From NCBI GenBank assembly GCA_947503345.1, contig CANNCW010000003.1:1-64000 (forward strand): a stretch of 64,000 nucleotides of DNA. Direction: 5' to 3'. This document shows positions 10,351 through 18,557 of the stretch, one piece after another. The stretch comes from an uncultured Kangiella sp. GTDB taxonomy: Bacteria > Pseudomonadota > Gammaproteobacteria > Enterobacterales > Kangiellaceae. Position 1 is the stretch's first letter; the number at the start of each line of letters is the position of its first letter. Position numbers and translations under genes: made by a program. The notes under the pieces were generated by a model. The model was not told the DNA's origin and made no database searches. It saw only the letters and a program-made list of their open reading frames with translations.

Positions 10351-10956
10351 ATGAAAAGAATTTTATTGATATTATTACTAGCACCATCATTTTTAATGGC
10401 AAAACCATTAGAAAGTTATAATAAAATTTTAGTGCTCGGCGACAGCCTTAGTGCAGGCTATAATATGCCTCTAGAAAGTGGTTGGGTAAACCTTTTACGT
10501 CAAGATTTAGCCAATAAAAACCCTGATATTCAAGTAATAAATGCCAGTGTAAGCGGTGACACCACTGGACAAGGCTTAGCACGCCTGAAGCCTTTGTTAG
10601 GAAAACATCAGCCGGATTTGCTGATCCTAGAGCTAGGCGGGAATGATGGCCTTAGAGGCATCGCGCCTCAACTAATCAAAAGAAACTTAGCCACAATGAT
10701 CGATATGGCAAAAGAGTCAGGTGCAGAAGTATTATTATTAGGAATGCACATACTCCCAAACTACGGTAAACGTTACACAGAAGTGTTCCATCAAAATTAC
10801 TTAGACTTAGCTAAAGAAAAAGAAACAATGCTAATCCCTTTCTTCTTAGATGGAGTTGGACAAAATCAAGAATTAATGCAAAAAGACGGTGTGCACCCAA
10901 ATGAGAATGCTCAACCTTTATTGTTAGACAATATCCTAAATCATTCCCAATTGTGA
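10351..10956 (+). CDS. tesA: Periplasmic acyl-CoA thioesterase I / lysophospholipase L1 / arylesterase
   Basis: This SGNH hydrolase of 201 residues starts at the ATG at 10351, giving a clean signal peptide (MKRILLILLLAPSFLMA). A TTG five codons upstream is also open but would add residues before the signal peptide. Block I is GDSLSAGYN with the catalytic Ser, block III is GGNDGLRG, and the catalytic Asp-His pair is DGVHPN near the C-terminus. It hydrolyses acyl thioesters and esters in the periplasm. It faces the ybbA-ybbP genes as in E. coli. Confidence 0.93.
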   Translation: MKRILLILLLAPSFLMAKPLESYNKILVLGDSLSAGYNMPLESGWVNLLRQDLANKNPDIQVINASVSGDTTGQGLARLKPLLGKHQPDLLILELGGNDGLRGIAPQLIKRNLATMIDMAKESGAEVLLLGMHILPNYGKRYTEVFHQNYLDLAKEKETMLIPFFLDGVGQNQELMQKDGVHPNENAQPLLLDNILNHSQL

Positions 10957-10985
10957 AAAAGGCTGTCAATGACAGCCTTGCTTTA
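10957..10985. terminator. Shared terminator of convergent tesA and ompW
   Basis: AAGGCTGTC (10959-10967) pairs with GACAGCCTT (10971-10979) across a 3-base loop. The minus direction ends in a run of T, and the plus direction in GCTTT. It lies directly after the tesA stop. Confidence 0.8.
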
Positions 10986-10998
10986 ACTTAAATCTTTT

Positions 10999-11673
10999 TT
11001 ACAACTTCCAAGAAAGCCCTATCATAGCTACCCAAGGGTCGATATCGACTTTTACAATGGTCGCAGTTACTCCATTCACTTTTACTTTAGCATCGGTTGC
11101 TATCTCCATATACCGGAGGGATGTGTTGAAATATAAACCATCATTAATTTTCCAATCTGCACCAATTTCGCCAGCAACTCCAAATGAATCATCAAGCTCC
11201 AAATCCACATCATTAGTACCTAAAGCTGAAGTTAAGTCCGAGGATACATCCTCCTGGAAGAATTTAGTGTAGTTAACTCCTAAACCAAAATATGGCTGAA
11301 AAAAATCACTTTGCATACTTGGATAGTATTGAAAAGATAATGTTGGAGGAAGATGTTTAGTAGAGCCAATATTTACACCAGCCAAATCCCCATTACCTTT
11401 AATATCATGCTCAAAGGGAAGCGAAGCTAACACATCAAAACCCCAATTATCTGAAATCATCCATGTGCCACTAAAACCTATACCAGTAGCACTTTCTACC
11501 GATACTCCATCATTAATTCCTAAAACATTTGAACTACTGTCATTTGGGTTAACGTGTGCCACACCTGCACGAAAAATAAAATCATCCTCGTCGTGAGCTA
11601 GTGTATTAAATGAAGATAAACCCGCTATAGAAGCGGCTAATAAAATTGCAGATTTTTTGAATACAGTTGTCAT
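10999..11673 (-). CDS. ompW: OmpW-family outer membrane protein
   Basis: The 224-residue precursor has a signal peptide (MTTVFKKSAILLAASIAGLSSFNTLA) followed by an OmpW-type eight-stranded barrel pattern. The mature start FIFRAGVAHVNPND and the PPTLSFQYYP and PYFGLGVNYT segments are characteristic. The last residues are GLSWKL, so the usual terminal aromatic residue is replaced by Leu. OmpW forms a narrow hydrophobic channel. Expression is probably under oxygen control, because two perfect FNR sites stand upstream. Confidence 0.9.
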   Translation of the reverse strand: MTTVFKKSAILLAASIAGLSSFNTLAHDEDDFIFRAGVAHVNPNDSSSNVLGINDGVSVESATGIGFSGTWMISDNWGFDVLASLPFEHDIKGNGDLAGVNIGSTKHLPPTLSFQYYPSMQSDFFQPYFGLGVNYTKFFQEDVSSDLTSALGTNDVDLELDDSFGVAGEIGADWKINDGLYFNTSLRYMEIATDAKVKVNGVTATIVKVDIDPWVAMIGLSWKL

Positions 11674-11702
11674 CAGAACTCTCTCTTTGCTATATAAATC
11701 GA

Positions 11703-11708
11703 GTATAA
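11703..11708 (-). promoter_or_regulatory. Probable -10 element of ompW
   Basis: Reading the minus strand, TATACT lies about 30 bases before the ompW start. A start site near 11700 would place the proximal FNR box at about -41.5, the class II activation geometry. Confidence 0.55.
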
Positions 11709-11734
11709 GAATAAAAGAGCACTGACATATGAAA

Positions 11735-11748
11735 TTGATTTAGATCAA
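11735..11748. promoter_or_regulatory. FNR/Anr binding site, ompW-proximal
   Basis: TTGATTTAGATCAA matches the FNR consensus TTGAT-N4-ATCAA at all ten defined positions. It lies 62 bases upstream of the ompW start codon, at about -41.5 from the predicted start site. Confidence 0.85.
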
Positions 11749-11784
11749 GCCGACTTTCAAGAGGAGGTTATTTCAAAGATTAAA

Positions 11785-11798
11785 TTGATTTAGATCAA
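11785..11798. promoter_or_regulatory. FNR/Anr binding site, ompW-distal
   Basis: This is a second copy of the 14-base perfect site. Its centre is exactly 50 bp from the first (about five helical turns), on the same face of DNA and near -91.5. It touches the astC terminator. Confidence 0.8.
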
Positions 11799-11820
11799 AA
11801 AAGGCTCCCTAAGAAGCCTT
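11797..11820 (-). terminator. Terminator after astC
   Basis: AAGGCT (11801-11806) and AGCCTT (11815-11820) form a short stem with an 8-base loop. A-rich sequence at 11797-11802 gives a U-run in the minus direction. Confidence 0.6.
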
Positions 11821-11840
11821 CTTTGAATCGAGCTTAATAT

Positions 11841-13058
11841 CTATGCTATCTCAGCGACAGCCTTTTCAAATCTATCTAAGCCTTGCTCGATTTCCTCGTC
11901 GGTAATATTCAATGCTGGTGCAAAGCGTACTACGCTTAATCCTGCGACTAAACACATTACGCCATGCTCCCAGCCAGATACTAAGAACTCACGAGCTTTA
12001 CCTTGCCATTTTTCATTACAAACGGCGCCAATTAATAAACCTTCACCACGAACGGTTTCAAATACATCATACTTTTCGCCAATAGCTGCAAGGCGAGCTT
12101 TGATTTTTTCGCTTTTCTCTTTAACACCATTCAACATCTCTGGAGTGTTAATTTCATCAATCACCACATTAGAAATTGCGCAAGCCAGTGGGTTACCACC
12201 ATAAGTAGAGCCGTGTGTTCCTACTCCCATACTTTTAGAGATTTTGGTAGTGGTCAACATTGCACCTATTGGGAAACCGCCGCCCATTGCTTTAGCTGTC
12301 GTTAAAATATCCGGAGTAACACCTAAACCTTGGTAAGCGTATAAATGGCCAGTACGACCAACACCCGTTTGAACTTCATCAAATACTAACAAAGCATTAT
12401 GCTTATCACACAATTCCCGAACTACTTTAGCGAACTCAGGATCTGCTGGAATAATTCCGCCCTCACCTTGAACAGGTTCCATCACTACCGCACAAGTTTT
12501 ATCAGAAATTAGCTCTTTAATGGAGTCGATATTATTGAACTCACCATGAGTAATGCCTTCAGGTAACGGTTCATAACCCTTAGTGTATTTTGGCTGACCG
12601 CCCACACAAACGGTAAATAAAGTTCTACCGTGGAAAGCTTGTTTAAACGCAATGATTTCGCTTTTACCTTGATCTGGGAAGTTATCATTAGCGTATTTAC
12701 GAACTAACTTAAAAGCTGCTTCATTCGCTTCACCACCCGAGTTACAGAAGAAGACTTTTTCTGCAAAAGTGGCTTCGGTTAATTTATCAGCCAATTCTAA
12801 AGCTGGCTTATTGGTAAATACGTTACTTAAATGCCAAATTTTTTCAGACTGCTCTTTTAACGCCTTCATCATACCTGGGTGATTATGGCCAAGTGCAGTT
12901 ACTGCGATACCACCGGCAAAATCCACATAATCTTTACCATTTTGATCCCATACGCGAGAACCTTCACCTTTTTCAGGAATAATTGCCGCCGGGTTGTAGT
13001 TAGGCACCATGACATCGTCAAAAGTAGCGCGCGAATATTCCTTTGTATTTTCAGACAT
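11841..13058 (-). CDS. astC: Succinylornithine/acetylornithine aminotransferase (AstC/ArgD)
   Basis: This is a 405-residue class III PLP aminotransferase. Visible are [29 protein letters not shown] and the PLP lysine in [11 protein letters not shown]. The opening [11 protein letters not shown] and [28 protein letters not shown] segments match E. coli AstC closely. It moves the delta-amino group of N2-succinylornithine to 2-oxoglutarate in arginine catabolism. ArgD-type enzymes act on the acetylated analogue, and many accept both. It is divergent from astA-astB-argC-argB, so assignment to the AST route is favoured by context but dual use is possible. Confidence 0.88.
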   Translation of the reverse strand: MSENTKEYSRATFDDVMVPNYNPAAIIPEKGEGSRVWDQNGKDYVDFAGGIAVTALGHNHPGMMKALKEQSEKIWHLSNVFTNKPALELADKLTEATFAEKVFFCNSGGEANEAAFKLVRKYANDNFPDQGKSEIIAFKQAFHGRTLFTVCVGGQPKYTKGYEPLPEGITHGEFNNIDSIKELISDKTCAVVMEPVQGEGGIIPADPEFAKVVRELCDKHNALLVFDEVQTGVGRTGHLYAYQGLGVTPDILTTAKAMGGGFPIGAMLTTTKISKSMGVGTHGSTYGGNPLACAISNVVIDEINTPEMLNGVKEKSEKIKARLAAIGEKYDVFETVRGEGLLIGAVCNEKWQGKAREFLVSGWEHGVMCLVAGLSVVRFAPALNITDEEIEQGLDRFEKAVAEIA

Positions 13059-13269
13059 AAATCACCTGTTTTAACTGCAATAGTATATTTGTGTACTTAA
13101 TATGCGGCATATAATCCCTTTTTTTTAAGAAAAATACCAGCCTTTGCTGGAAAAACACAACAAATTGCTACAAACTGTTTCTTTTCTTTTTAATCCAACT
13201 TTTTTATTATCAGTCGCTGGCTGATAATTAGGCAACTTTTGCTTTAAATATTAAGGATATAACGCTTTT
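13059..13269. promoter_or_regulatory. Divergent control region of astC and astA with three inverted repeats
   Basis: The 211-bp gap holds ATATGC-G-GCATAT (13100-13112), CCAGC-CTTT-GCTGG (13137-13150, with A- and T-rich flanks) and ATTATCAG-TCGCTGG-CTGATAAT (13206-13228). The first lies near the astC promoter and the last near astA. None is a clear ArgR box (the expected half site is TGAATAATTATTCA-like), so the regulators are not identified. AAGGA at 13253-13257 serves as the astA ribosome binding site. Confidence 0.5.
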
Positions 13270-14322
13270 ATGATGGTCATTCGTCCAGTACAAACTACTG
13301 ATTTAGAAGACATTTTGCAGTTGGCAGCTGCTGCAGGCACAGGCCTTACAACTTTGCCAAATGATCCAGAACGTATTAATGACAAAATCACCAGTTCTCT
13401 TAATGCCTTCAATAAAGCAATTGAAGCACCTGGTCCTGAGTATTATTTCTTTGTTTTAGAAGATTCGACGACCGGCAAAGTCGTTGGGACTAGCGCAGTG
13501 GTCGCTGCAGTTGGAATGGATGAGGCCTTTTATACCTATAAGCTTAGTACGGTTGTTAACACCAGCCATGATTTAGGGATCTATAACAAGCATCAAGTCT
13601 TGGTTCTTGGCAATGACTATACCGGTACAACCGAAATAGCGACGCTATTCTTGTCGCCAGACTATCGAGGCGGTGTCAACGGTCGCCTATTATCAAAATC
13701 TCGCTTTCTATTTATGGCGGATCACCCTGAGCGATTTGCAGAGAGAGTCATTGCAGAAATGCGTGGTTACTCAGATGATGAAGGTAAGTCACCATTCTGG
13801 CAGTCCCTTGGGAAGCATTTTTTCAGTATGCCTTTTGCAAAAGCAGATGCCATTAGTGGATTAGGTTCTAATCAATTTATCGCCGAGTTAATGCCTCAGC
13901 ATCCTATCTATGTAGACATGCTATCAGAAGAAGCCCGGGAAGCTATTGGTAAGGTACACCCAAAAACAAAACCTGCAATCTCTATGCTCAAACGCGAAGG
14001 ATTCCGCTATCAAAACTACGTCGATATTTTTGATGCCGGTCCGACAATTGAAGCACCCAAAGATCAAATCAAAACCTATCGTTCTAGTAAACTAATGAAA
14101 GCGACTATCGGACGTCCACATATGATAAGTGACTCTCCGCAAGCTTTAATGGTTTCTAATAGTAAGCTCGAAAATTTCAGAGCCACAGTAATAGATTCTG
14201 ACTTTGATGGTGAGAACTTGTACTTAGATGAAATCGCATTACAAGCTTTACAGATCCAAGAAGGCGATACAGTACGTGTTGCGCTTTTGAGCAACAAACC
14301 AAAAAATTTACCAAAATCTTAA
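13270..14322 (+). CDS. astA: Arginine N-succinyltransferase
   Basis: The 350-residue enzyme (E. coli AstA is 344) transfers succinyl from succinyl-CoA to the alpha-amino group of arginine, the first step of the AST pathway. The N-terminus VIRPVQTTDLEDILQLA has the GNAT-like start of the family. TEIATLFLSPDYRGGVNGRLLSKSR and FAERVIAEMRGYSD-type segments are conserved in AstA. Start is ATG 13270 or the adjacent ATG 13273. Only 15 bases separate it from astB. Confidence 0.93.
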   Translation: MMVIRPVQTTDLEDILQLAAAAGTGLTTLPNDPERINDKITSSLNAFNKAIEAPGPEYYFFVLEDSTTGKVVGTSAVVAAVGMDEAFYTYKLSTVVNTSHDLGIYNKHQVLVLGNDYTGTTEIATLFLSPDYRGGVNGRLLSKSRFLFMADHPERFAERVIAEMRGYSDDEGKSPFWQSLGKHFFSMPFAKADAISGLGSNQFIAELMPQHPIYVDMLSEEAREAIGKVHPKTKPAISMLKREGFRYQNYVDIFDAGPTIEAPKDQIKTYRSSKLMKATIGRPHMISDSPQALMVSNSKLENFRATVIDSDFDGENLYLDEIALQALQIQEGDTVRVALLSNKPKNLPKS

Positions 14323-14337
14323 TTTGGAGCGGAAAGA

Positions 14338-15705
14338 ATGTCCTCTAAAAATATTGCAAATGAGTTTAACTTCGATGGCTTAGTTGGCCCAACTCACAAC
14401 TACGCTGGTTTATCTCATGGCAACGTAGCCTCTACCTCAAATGCAAACCTTATTGCCAAGCCTAAAGAAGCAGCGCTACAAGGTTTACAGAAGATGAAAG
14501 CTTTACACGACATGGGCTTAAAACAGGGTGTAATAGCACCAATGGAGCGCCCAGATGTATTCACTTTGCGCAAACTTGGTTTTACTGGCACTGATGCACA
14601 AGTCATTATTAAAGCCGCAAAACAAGCGCCAAAAGTACTAGCCGCCTGTAGTTCAGCTTCGAGTATGTGGACGGCGAATGCTTGTACTATGGCGCCATCG
14701 AGTGATACAGCTGATGGCCGAGCTCACTTTACTCCTGCCAACTTAGCTAACAAATTCCATCGCTCAATTGAACACAAAACCACTGGCCGAATTTTACAGG
14801 CCATGTTTAATGATGATAAGCATTTCGCTCATCATCCTGCGCTTCCAAGCGGCGATCATTTTGGCGATGAAGGTGCAGCTAACCATACTCGCTTTGTAAA
14901 TAATGGTTCTATGAATGAATATGGTAAAAAAGGTGTTCATTTTTTTGTTTATGGCAAATATGCCTTCGATAACTCAAAGCCAGCGCCCCATAAATTTCCC
15001 GCTCGTCAAACTTTCGAAGCAAGCCAAGCAGTGGCGAGATTACACGGCTTAGACATTGATAATGTCGTTTATGCGCAACAGTCACCAAACGTTATTGATA
15101 AAGGCGTTTTTCATAACGACGTTATTTCGGTTGGTAATGGTAATGTTTTGTTTGCTCACCAAAAAGCTTTCTTAAATCAGATACAAGTTTATACGGATTT
15201 GGAGCGCGCTTTTGATGGTGACGAGTTCCATGTAGTTGAAGTTGGTGCTAATGATGTACCAGTAGAAGATGCGGTCAAATCTTATTTGTTTAATAGTCAA
15301 TTAGTTACTCTACCATCTGGTGATATGGCACTAATTTGTCCAGGTGAATGTGAAACGACTCCGTCAGTAAAAGAATATTTGGATTGGTTAGTCGAGCAAG
15401 ACACGCCAATTAAAGAAGTTAAAATTTATGACGTAAAACAATCTATGCAAAATGGTGGTGGTCCAGCTTGTTTACGTCAAAGAGTCGTTTTAAATGAAAC
15501 TGAAGTTTCAGCAATGAACCAGAACGTCATTATGTCTGACAGCCTATTTGGCTCATTAAGTACTTGGGTGGAAAAACATTACCGTGAAACACTAACAGAA
15601 GATGATTTAGCGGATCCAAGTTTGTTAGTTGAATCTAGGACTGCATTAGACGAACTCACACAAATTTTAAACTTAGGTTCGGTTTACCCGTTCCAATTAG
15701 ATTAA
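14338..15705 (+). CDS. astB: N-succinylarginine dihydrolase
   Basis: The 455-residue amidinotransferase-fold enzyme converts N2-succinylarginine to N2-succinylornithine, CO2 and two ammonia. Family blocks are [16 protein letters not shown] at the N-terminus and [12 protein letters not shown] with the nucleophilic Cys378. [13 protein letters not shown] and [17 protein letters not shown] are also typical. GGAGCGGAAAG precedes the start. It continues the astA transcript and is followed by argC after 111 bases. Confidence 0.94.
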   Translation: MSSKNIANEFNFDGLVGPTHNYAGLSHGNVASTSNANLIAKPKEAALQGLQKMKALHDMGLKQGVIAPMERPDVFTLRKLGFTGTDAQVIIKAAKQAPKVLAACSSASSMWTANACTMAPSSDTADGRAHFTPANLANKFHRSIEHKTTGRILQAMFNDDKHFAHHPALPSGDHFGDEGAANHTRFVNNGSMNEYGKKGVHFFVYGKYAFDNSKPAPHKFPARQTFEASQAVARLHGLDIDNVVYAQQSPNVIDKGVFHNDVISVGNGNVLFAHQKAFLNQIQVYTDLERAFDGDEFHVVEVGANDVPVEDAVKSYLFNSQLVTLPSGDMALICPGECETTPSVKEYLDWLVEQDTPIKEVKIYDVKQSMQNGGGPACLRQRVVLNETEVSAMNQNVIMSDSLFGSLSTWVEKHYRETLTEDDLADPSLLVESRTALDELTQILNLGSVYPFQLD

Positions 15706-15816
15706 AACTTATAAAGTATTCAGCGTAAGATCAGTCCGCTTTTCAGACAGGTCGCTTTATTGCAGTTGTTAACTTAAACATATACTGCGATATAAAAAGA
15801 TGTAAAGAGGAAACTC

Positions 15817-16881
15817 ATGAGCAAAATTAAAGTATCGATCATTGGTGGTGCCGGTTATGGTGCAGCAGAATTACTACGCCATTTAATTGTCCGTGACGAT
15901 GTAGAAATATTACGCGTATCCAGTAAAGATTATATTGGCAAAACCATTGGTCAAGTTCACCGTTCATTGTTTGGTCTAGCTAAAACTGACTTAATAATTG
16001 AAGACATTACGCCTCAAGAATGTGTTGAAGGTGCGGACATTGTTTTCTTAGCTATGCCGCATATTATTACTGCGCGCGTTGCTATGGAGTTATTCGAAAC
16101 TGGGGTTCGTATTATTGATTTGTCAGGCGACTTCCGCTTAGAAAGCTTAGAAGACTATTTACGCGATTACGCACCTGAGCATCCTTGCCCGGAGCGTCTT
16201 GGTACTTTTGTTTATGGCATGCCTGAGCTTAATGAAGAAGCGATTAAAACTGCACAATACGTAGCTAGCCCAGGTTGTTTCGCAACTGGTATCGCAGTAG
16301 GTTTATTACCATTAGCAAAAGCTGGCATTCTTACTAATGGCAATGTTCGCACAGTCGCTATGACAGGTTCATCAGGTTCTGGTGTTCGCCCTATCGAAGG
16401 CACTCACCACCCTATTCGTGTTAATAACTTAAAGGCCTATAAAACTTTGCATCATCAACATCGTGCAGAGATTTTGCAAACTTTAGGTAAAGCAGGCGCT
16501 GAAAATACATCGCTAGATTTCGTACCAGTTTCAGCCCCACTAGCTCGTGGTATTTTGGCTATTTCGCAATTAGATCTACCTGACAACCTTAGCGAAGAAG
16601 AAGTACAAAAAATGTATGAAGACTATTATGCACCACACCGTAGCGTAGTAGTTATGCCATTAGGCCAAAGCCCAGAAGTTGTCGCAGTTAAAAATACAGT
16701 TCGCGTGGAAGTTGGTATTAGTGTACGTATCGATGAACTAACTGGCCAAAGGACTTTAGCTTGTATCACGGCTATTGATAACTTAGTAAAAGGTGGTGCA
16801 GGACAAGCCGTGCAAAGCTTTAACCTAATGACAGGTAAAGATGCGTCTTATGGCCTAGATCAACCTGGCATGTGGCCTTAA
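15817..16881 (+). CDS. argC: N-acetyl-gamma-glutamyl-phosphate reductase (ArgC)
   Basis: This is a 354-residue NADP-dependent acyl-phosphate reductase. It has an N-terminal Rossmann fold GGAGYGAAELLR (10-21), the catalytic Cys154 in SPGCFATG, and a histidine-rich substrate loop (TGSSGSGVRPIEGTHHP). The standard reaction reduces N-acylglutamyl phosphate to the semialdehyde. The THHP loop differs from the enteric ArgC loop and resembles the long ArgC variants of other lineages (from memory, not a search). A good GAGGAAA site stands 4 bases before the ATG. It lies directly after astA-astB with argB downstream, so it may work on succinylated intermediates. Confidence 0.88.
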   Translation: MSKIKVSIIGGAGYGAAELLRHLIVRDDVEILRVSSKDYIGKTIGQVHRSLFGLAKTDLIIEDITPQECVEGADIVFLAMPHIITARVAMELFETGVRIIDLSGDFRLESLEDYLRDYAPEHPCPERLGTFVYGMPELNEEAIKTAQYVASPGCFATGIAVGLLPLAKAGILTNGNVRTVAMTGSSGSGVRPIEGTHHPIRVNNLKAYKTLHHQHRAEILQTLGKAGAENTSLDFVPVSAPLARGILAISQLDLPDNLSEEEVQKMYEDYYAPHRSVVVMPLGQSPEVVAVKNTVRVEVGISVRIDELTGQRTLACITAIDNLVKGGAGQAVQSFNLMTGKDASYGLDQPGMWP

Positions 16882-16896
16882 AAGGACTTTAGGGTT

Positions 16897-17736
16897 ATGA
16901 CAACTTCGAGCAAACCCATTGCGGTTGTAAAAATTGGTGGCGATGTTTTGCAAGGCCAAGTTGAACGCGATGGTATAGCTGCCAACGTTAAAGACTTGGT
17001 CGATGCGGGCTGGCGGGTTATCGTACTGCATGGCGGTGGCCCCCAAACTAACCTGCTACAAGAAAAGCATGGTTTAACGCCAAATAAAGTAGCGGGCCGT
17101 CGTATTACCAGCCAAGCGGATTTGTTAGTCGTTAAGCAAGCTATCTGTGGCGAAGTAAACGTTGAATTAATGCAAGAGTTACAACACATCGGGGTTAACG
17201 CTTTCGCATGTAATGGCGCATCTGGCAAAATCGTAACCGCAGTAAAAAGACCACCAAGAGTTATGTCTGGAGCTGGCGATGAGCCCATTGATTTTGGAGA
17301 GGTTGGAGACGTAGTTTCCATCAATGGTGAACTTCTTAATCAACTGACAGAGCTTGGTTTAGTACCCGTAATCGCAACTCTTGGCGTCGAAGCTGATTCG
17401 GGCCGTGTGTTTAATATCAACGCCGATACCACTGTGGTTCAAATTGCCCGCGCTCTGAAAGCTGACTTGTTATTACTAACAACAGCCGTAGGCGCAATCT
17501 ATCGTGATTTAAACAAACCAGAAACGCGTATCGCCAACATTAACGAACAACAAGCAAGAGAGCTAATTCAAGAAGGCGTGATACAAGGTGGTATGATCCC
17601 AAAAGTCGAAGAAGCTCTATCGGTTCTTTCCGACGGCGTAAAAAACATCGCCATCGTAGGCCCTCAAATCAAAGGCGCTTTTATTGATGTCGCCAATGGC
17701 GAAGGAAACAAAGGGACTAAAATCTTTCTTAAGTAG
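16897..17736 (+). CDS. argB: N-acetylglutamate kinase (ArgB)
   Basis: The 279-residue amino-acid kinase has KIGGDVL at the N-terminus, the nucleotide-site HGGGPQ, the acyl-glutamate site VAGRRITS and the C-terminal GGMIPKVEEAL. The standard role is phosphorylation of N-acetylglutamate in arginine synthesis. The gap from argC is 15 bases, so the two are co-transcribed. Because astA and astB precede them, the pair could also run in the catabolic direction. A strong terminator follows. Confidence 0.9.
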   Translation: MTTSSKPIAVVKIGGDVLQGQVERDGIAANVKDLVDAGWRVIVLHGGGPQTNLLQEKHGLTPNKVAGRRITSQADLLVVKQAICGEVNVELMQELQHIGVNAFACNGASGKIVTAVKRPPRVMSGAGDEPIDFGEVGDVVSINGELLNQLTELGLVPVIATLGVEADSGRVFNINADTTVVQIARALKADLLLLTTAVGAIYRDLNKPETRIANINEQQARELIQEGVIQGGMIPKVEEALSVLSDGVKNIAIVGPQIKGAFIDVANGEGNKGTKIFLK

Positions 17737-17760
17737 GGTCAGAGTTACTTTTTTCATTGC

Positions 17761-17791
17761 AATGCCTTCCTATCAACGGAAGGCATTTTTT
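17761..17791 (+). terminator. Terminator of the astAB-argCB transcript
   Basis: AATGCCTTCC (17761-17770) and GGAAGGCATT (17778-17787) form a 10-bp stem with a 7-base loop, followed by a T-run. Confidence 0.9.
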
Positions 17792-17940
17792 CAGCGCCAT
17801 ATTTATCACTGCTCTATGAAATCTTCCCGCTAAAAACTTGTTTTTACTTTTATTCTTATCTATGTTTCTTTACAATCCTTGCTGTAAAAAATTCAAACAA
17901 AAAATAATTAAATTCAATAACCATAGCGATAGGAAAAATC

Positions 17941-18510
17941 ATGAAACGATCTATATCTTTAGCAATACTAATAGCAACTACCCTTTTACTTTCAGCATGT
18001 GCAACTGTAACCAAAGAGACTTGCAACGAAATTGACTGGTATCAGATGGGTTATGACTTCGGTTTTGATGGTGGACATAATGGCGATATATCAACATCAT
18101 TCTCTTCTTTCCAATACTACGATACCCGCTGTTCAGAACTTGGTATGAAGGGTGATTTAGAAGCATTTGAAAAAGGTAAAAAAGATGGGTTAGCTCGTTT
18201 CTGCACTAGCGACAGAGCATCTCGCCATGGTGCAAAGCTTATTGACCCAAGTTCATATTGTAAAAATAACTTCCCTGAATACATGGGCTTTTATATACAA
18301 GGCGTAAAGTCGCAAAAAGATGGACTAAAAAATGAGTTTAGTAATTTAACGCGTAGTGAGTTCAACATCTCAAGCTGGGCAAGAGATGCTAAAACTCCTG
18401 AAGAAAAAGCAAAAGTTGAAAAAGCTAAGAGTGAGAATAGAGAGGCTATGAGAAAGTTTGAAGCCAAGAAACGTCGTATAGATGAGTTGTTAAATACTTA
18501 TCAGAAATAA
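17941..18510 (+). CDS. DUF2799-type lipoprotein of unknown function
   Basis: The 189-residue protein has a lipoprotein signal ending LLLSAC (Cys20). It contains the WYQMGYDFGFDGG and FEKGKKDGLARFC patterns repeated around GMKGDLEAF, as in the DUF2799 family of Gly/Tyr-rich envelope lipoproteins. The last 60 residues are charged and probably helical. Ser at +2 is not present (Ala follows Cys), consistent with outer-membrane sorting. No partner is evident; it is bounded by terminators on both sides and is likely a single-gene unit. Confidence 0.75.
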   Translation: MKRSISLAILIATTLLLSACATVTKETCNEIDWYQMGYDFGFDGGHNGDISTSFSSFQYYDTRCSELGMKGDLEAFEKGKKDGLARFCTSDRASRHGAKLIDPSSYCKNNFPEYMGFYIQGVKSQKDGLKNEFSNLTRSEFNISSWARDAKTPEEKAKVEKAKSENREAMRKFEAKKRRIDELLNTYQK

Positions 18511-18531
18511 ACCGTGTATTTATAAGCAATC

Positions 18532-18557
18532 AAATAGGGGCTTATAAGCCCCTATTT
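18532..18557. terminator. Perfect 26-bp palindromic terminator
   Basis: AAATAGGGGCTTA (18532-18544) and TAAGCCCCTATTT (18545-18557) are exact complements. It lies between convergent genes and abuts the stop codon of the M56-TonB gene, so it can serve both strands. Confidence 0.85.

Noticed and set aside
16878..17324. Long open frame opposite argB
   Set aside because: It lies wholly inside argB on the other strand, has no ribosome site and its protein is compositionally odd; argB has all its motifs.
17736..17752. GGGTCAGAGTTACTTT after argB, resembling scars near REP-associated transposases
   Set aside because: A single copy, no transposase and no inverted partner; it adjoins an ordinary terminator.
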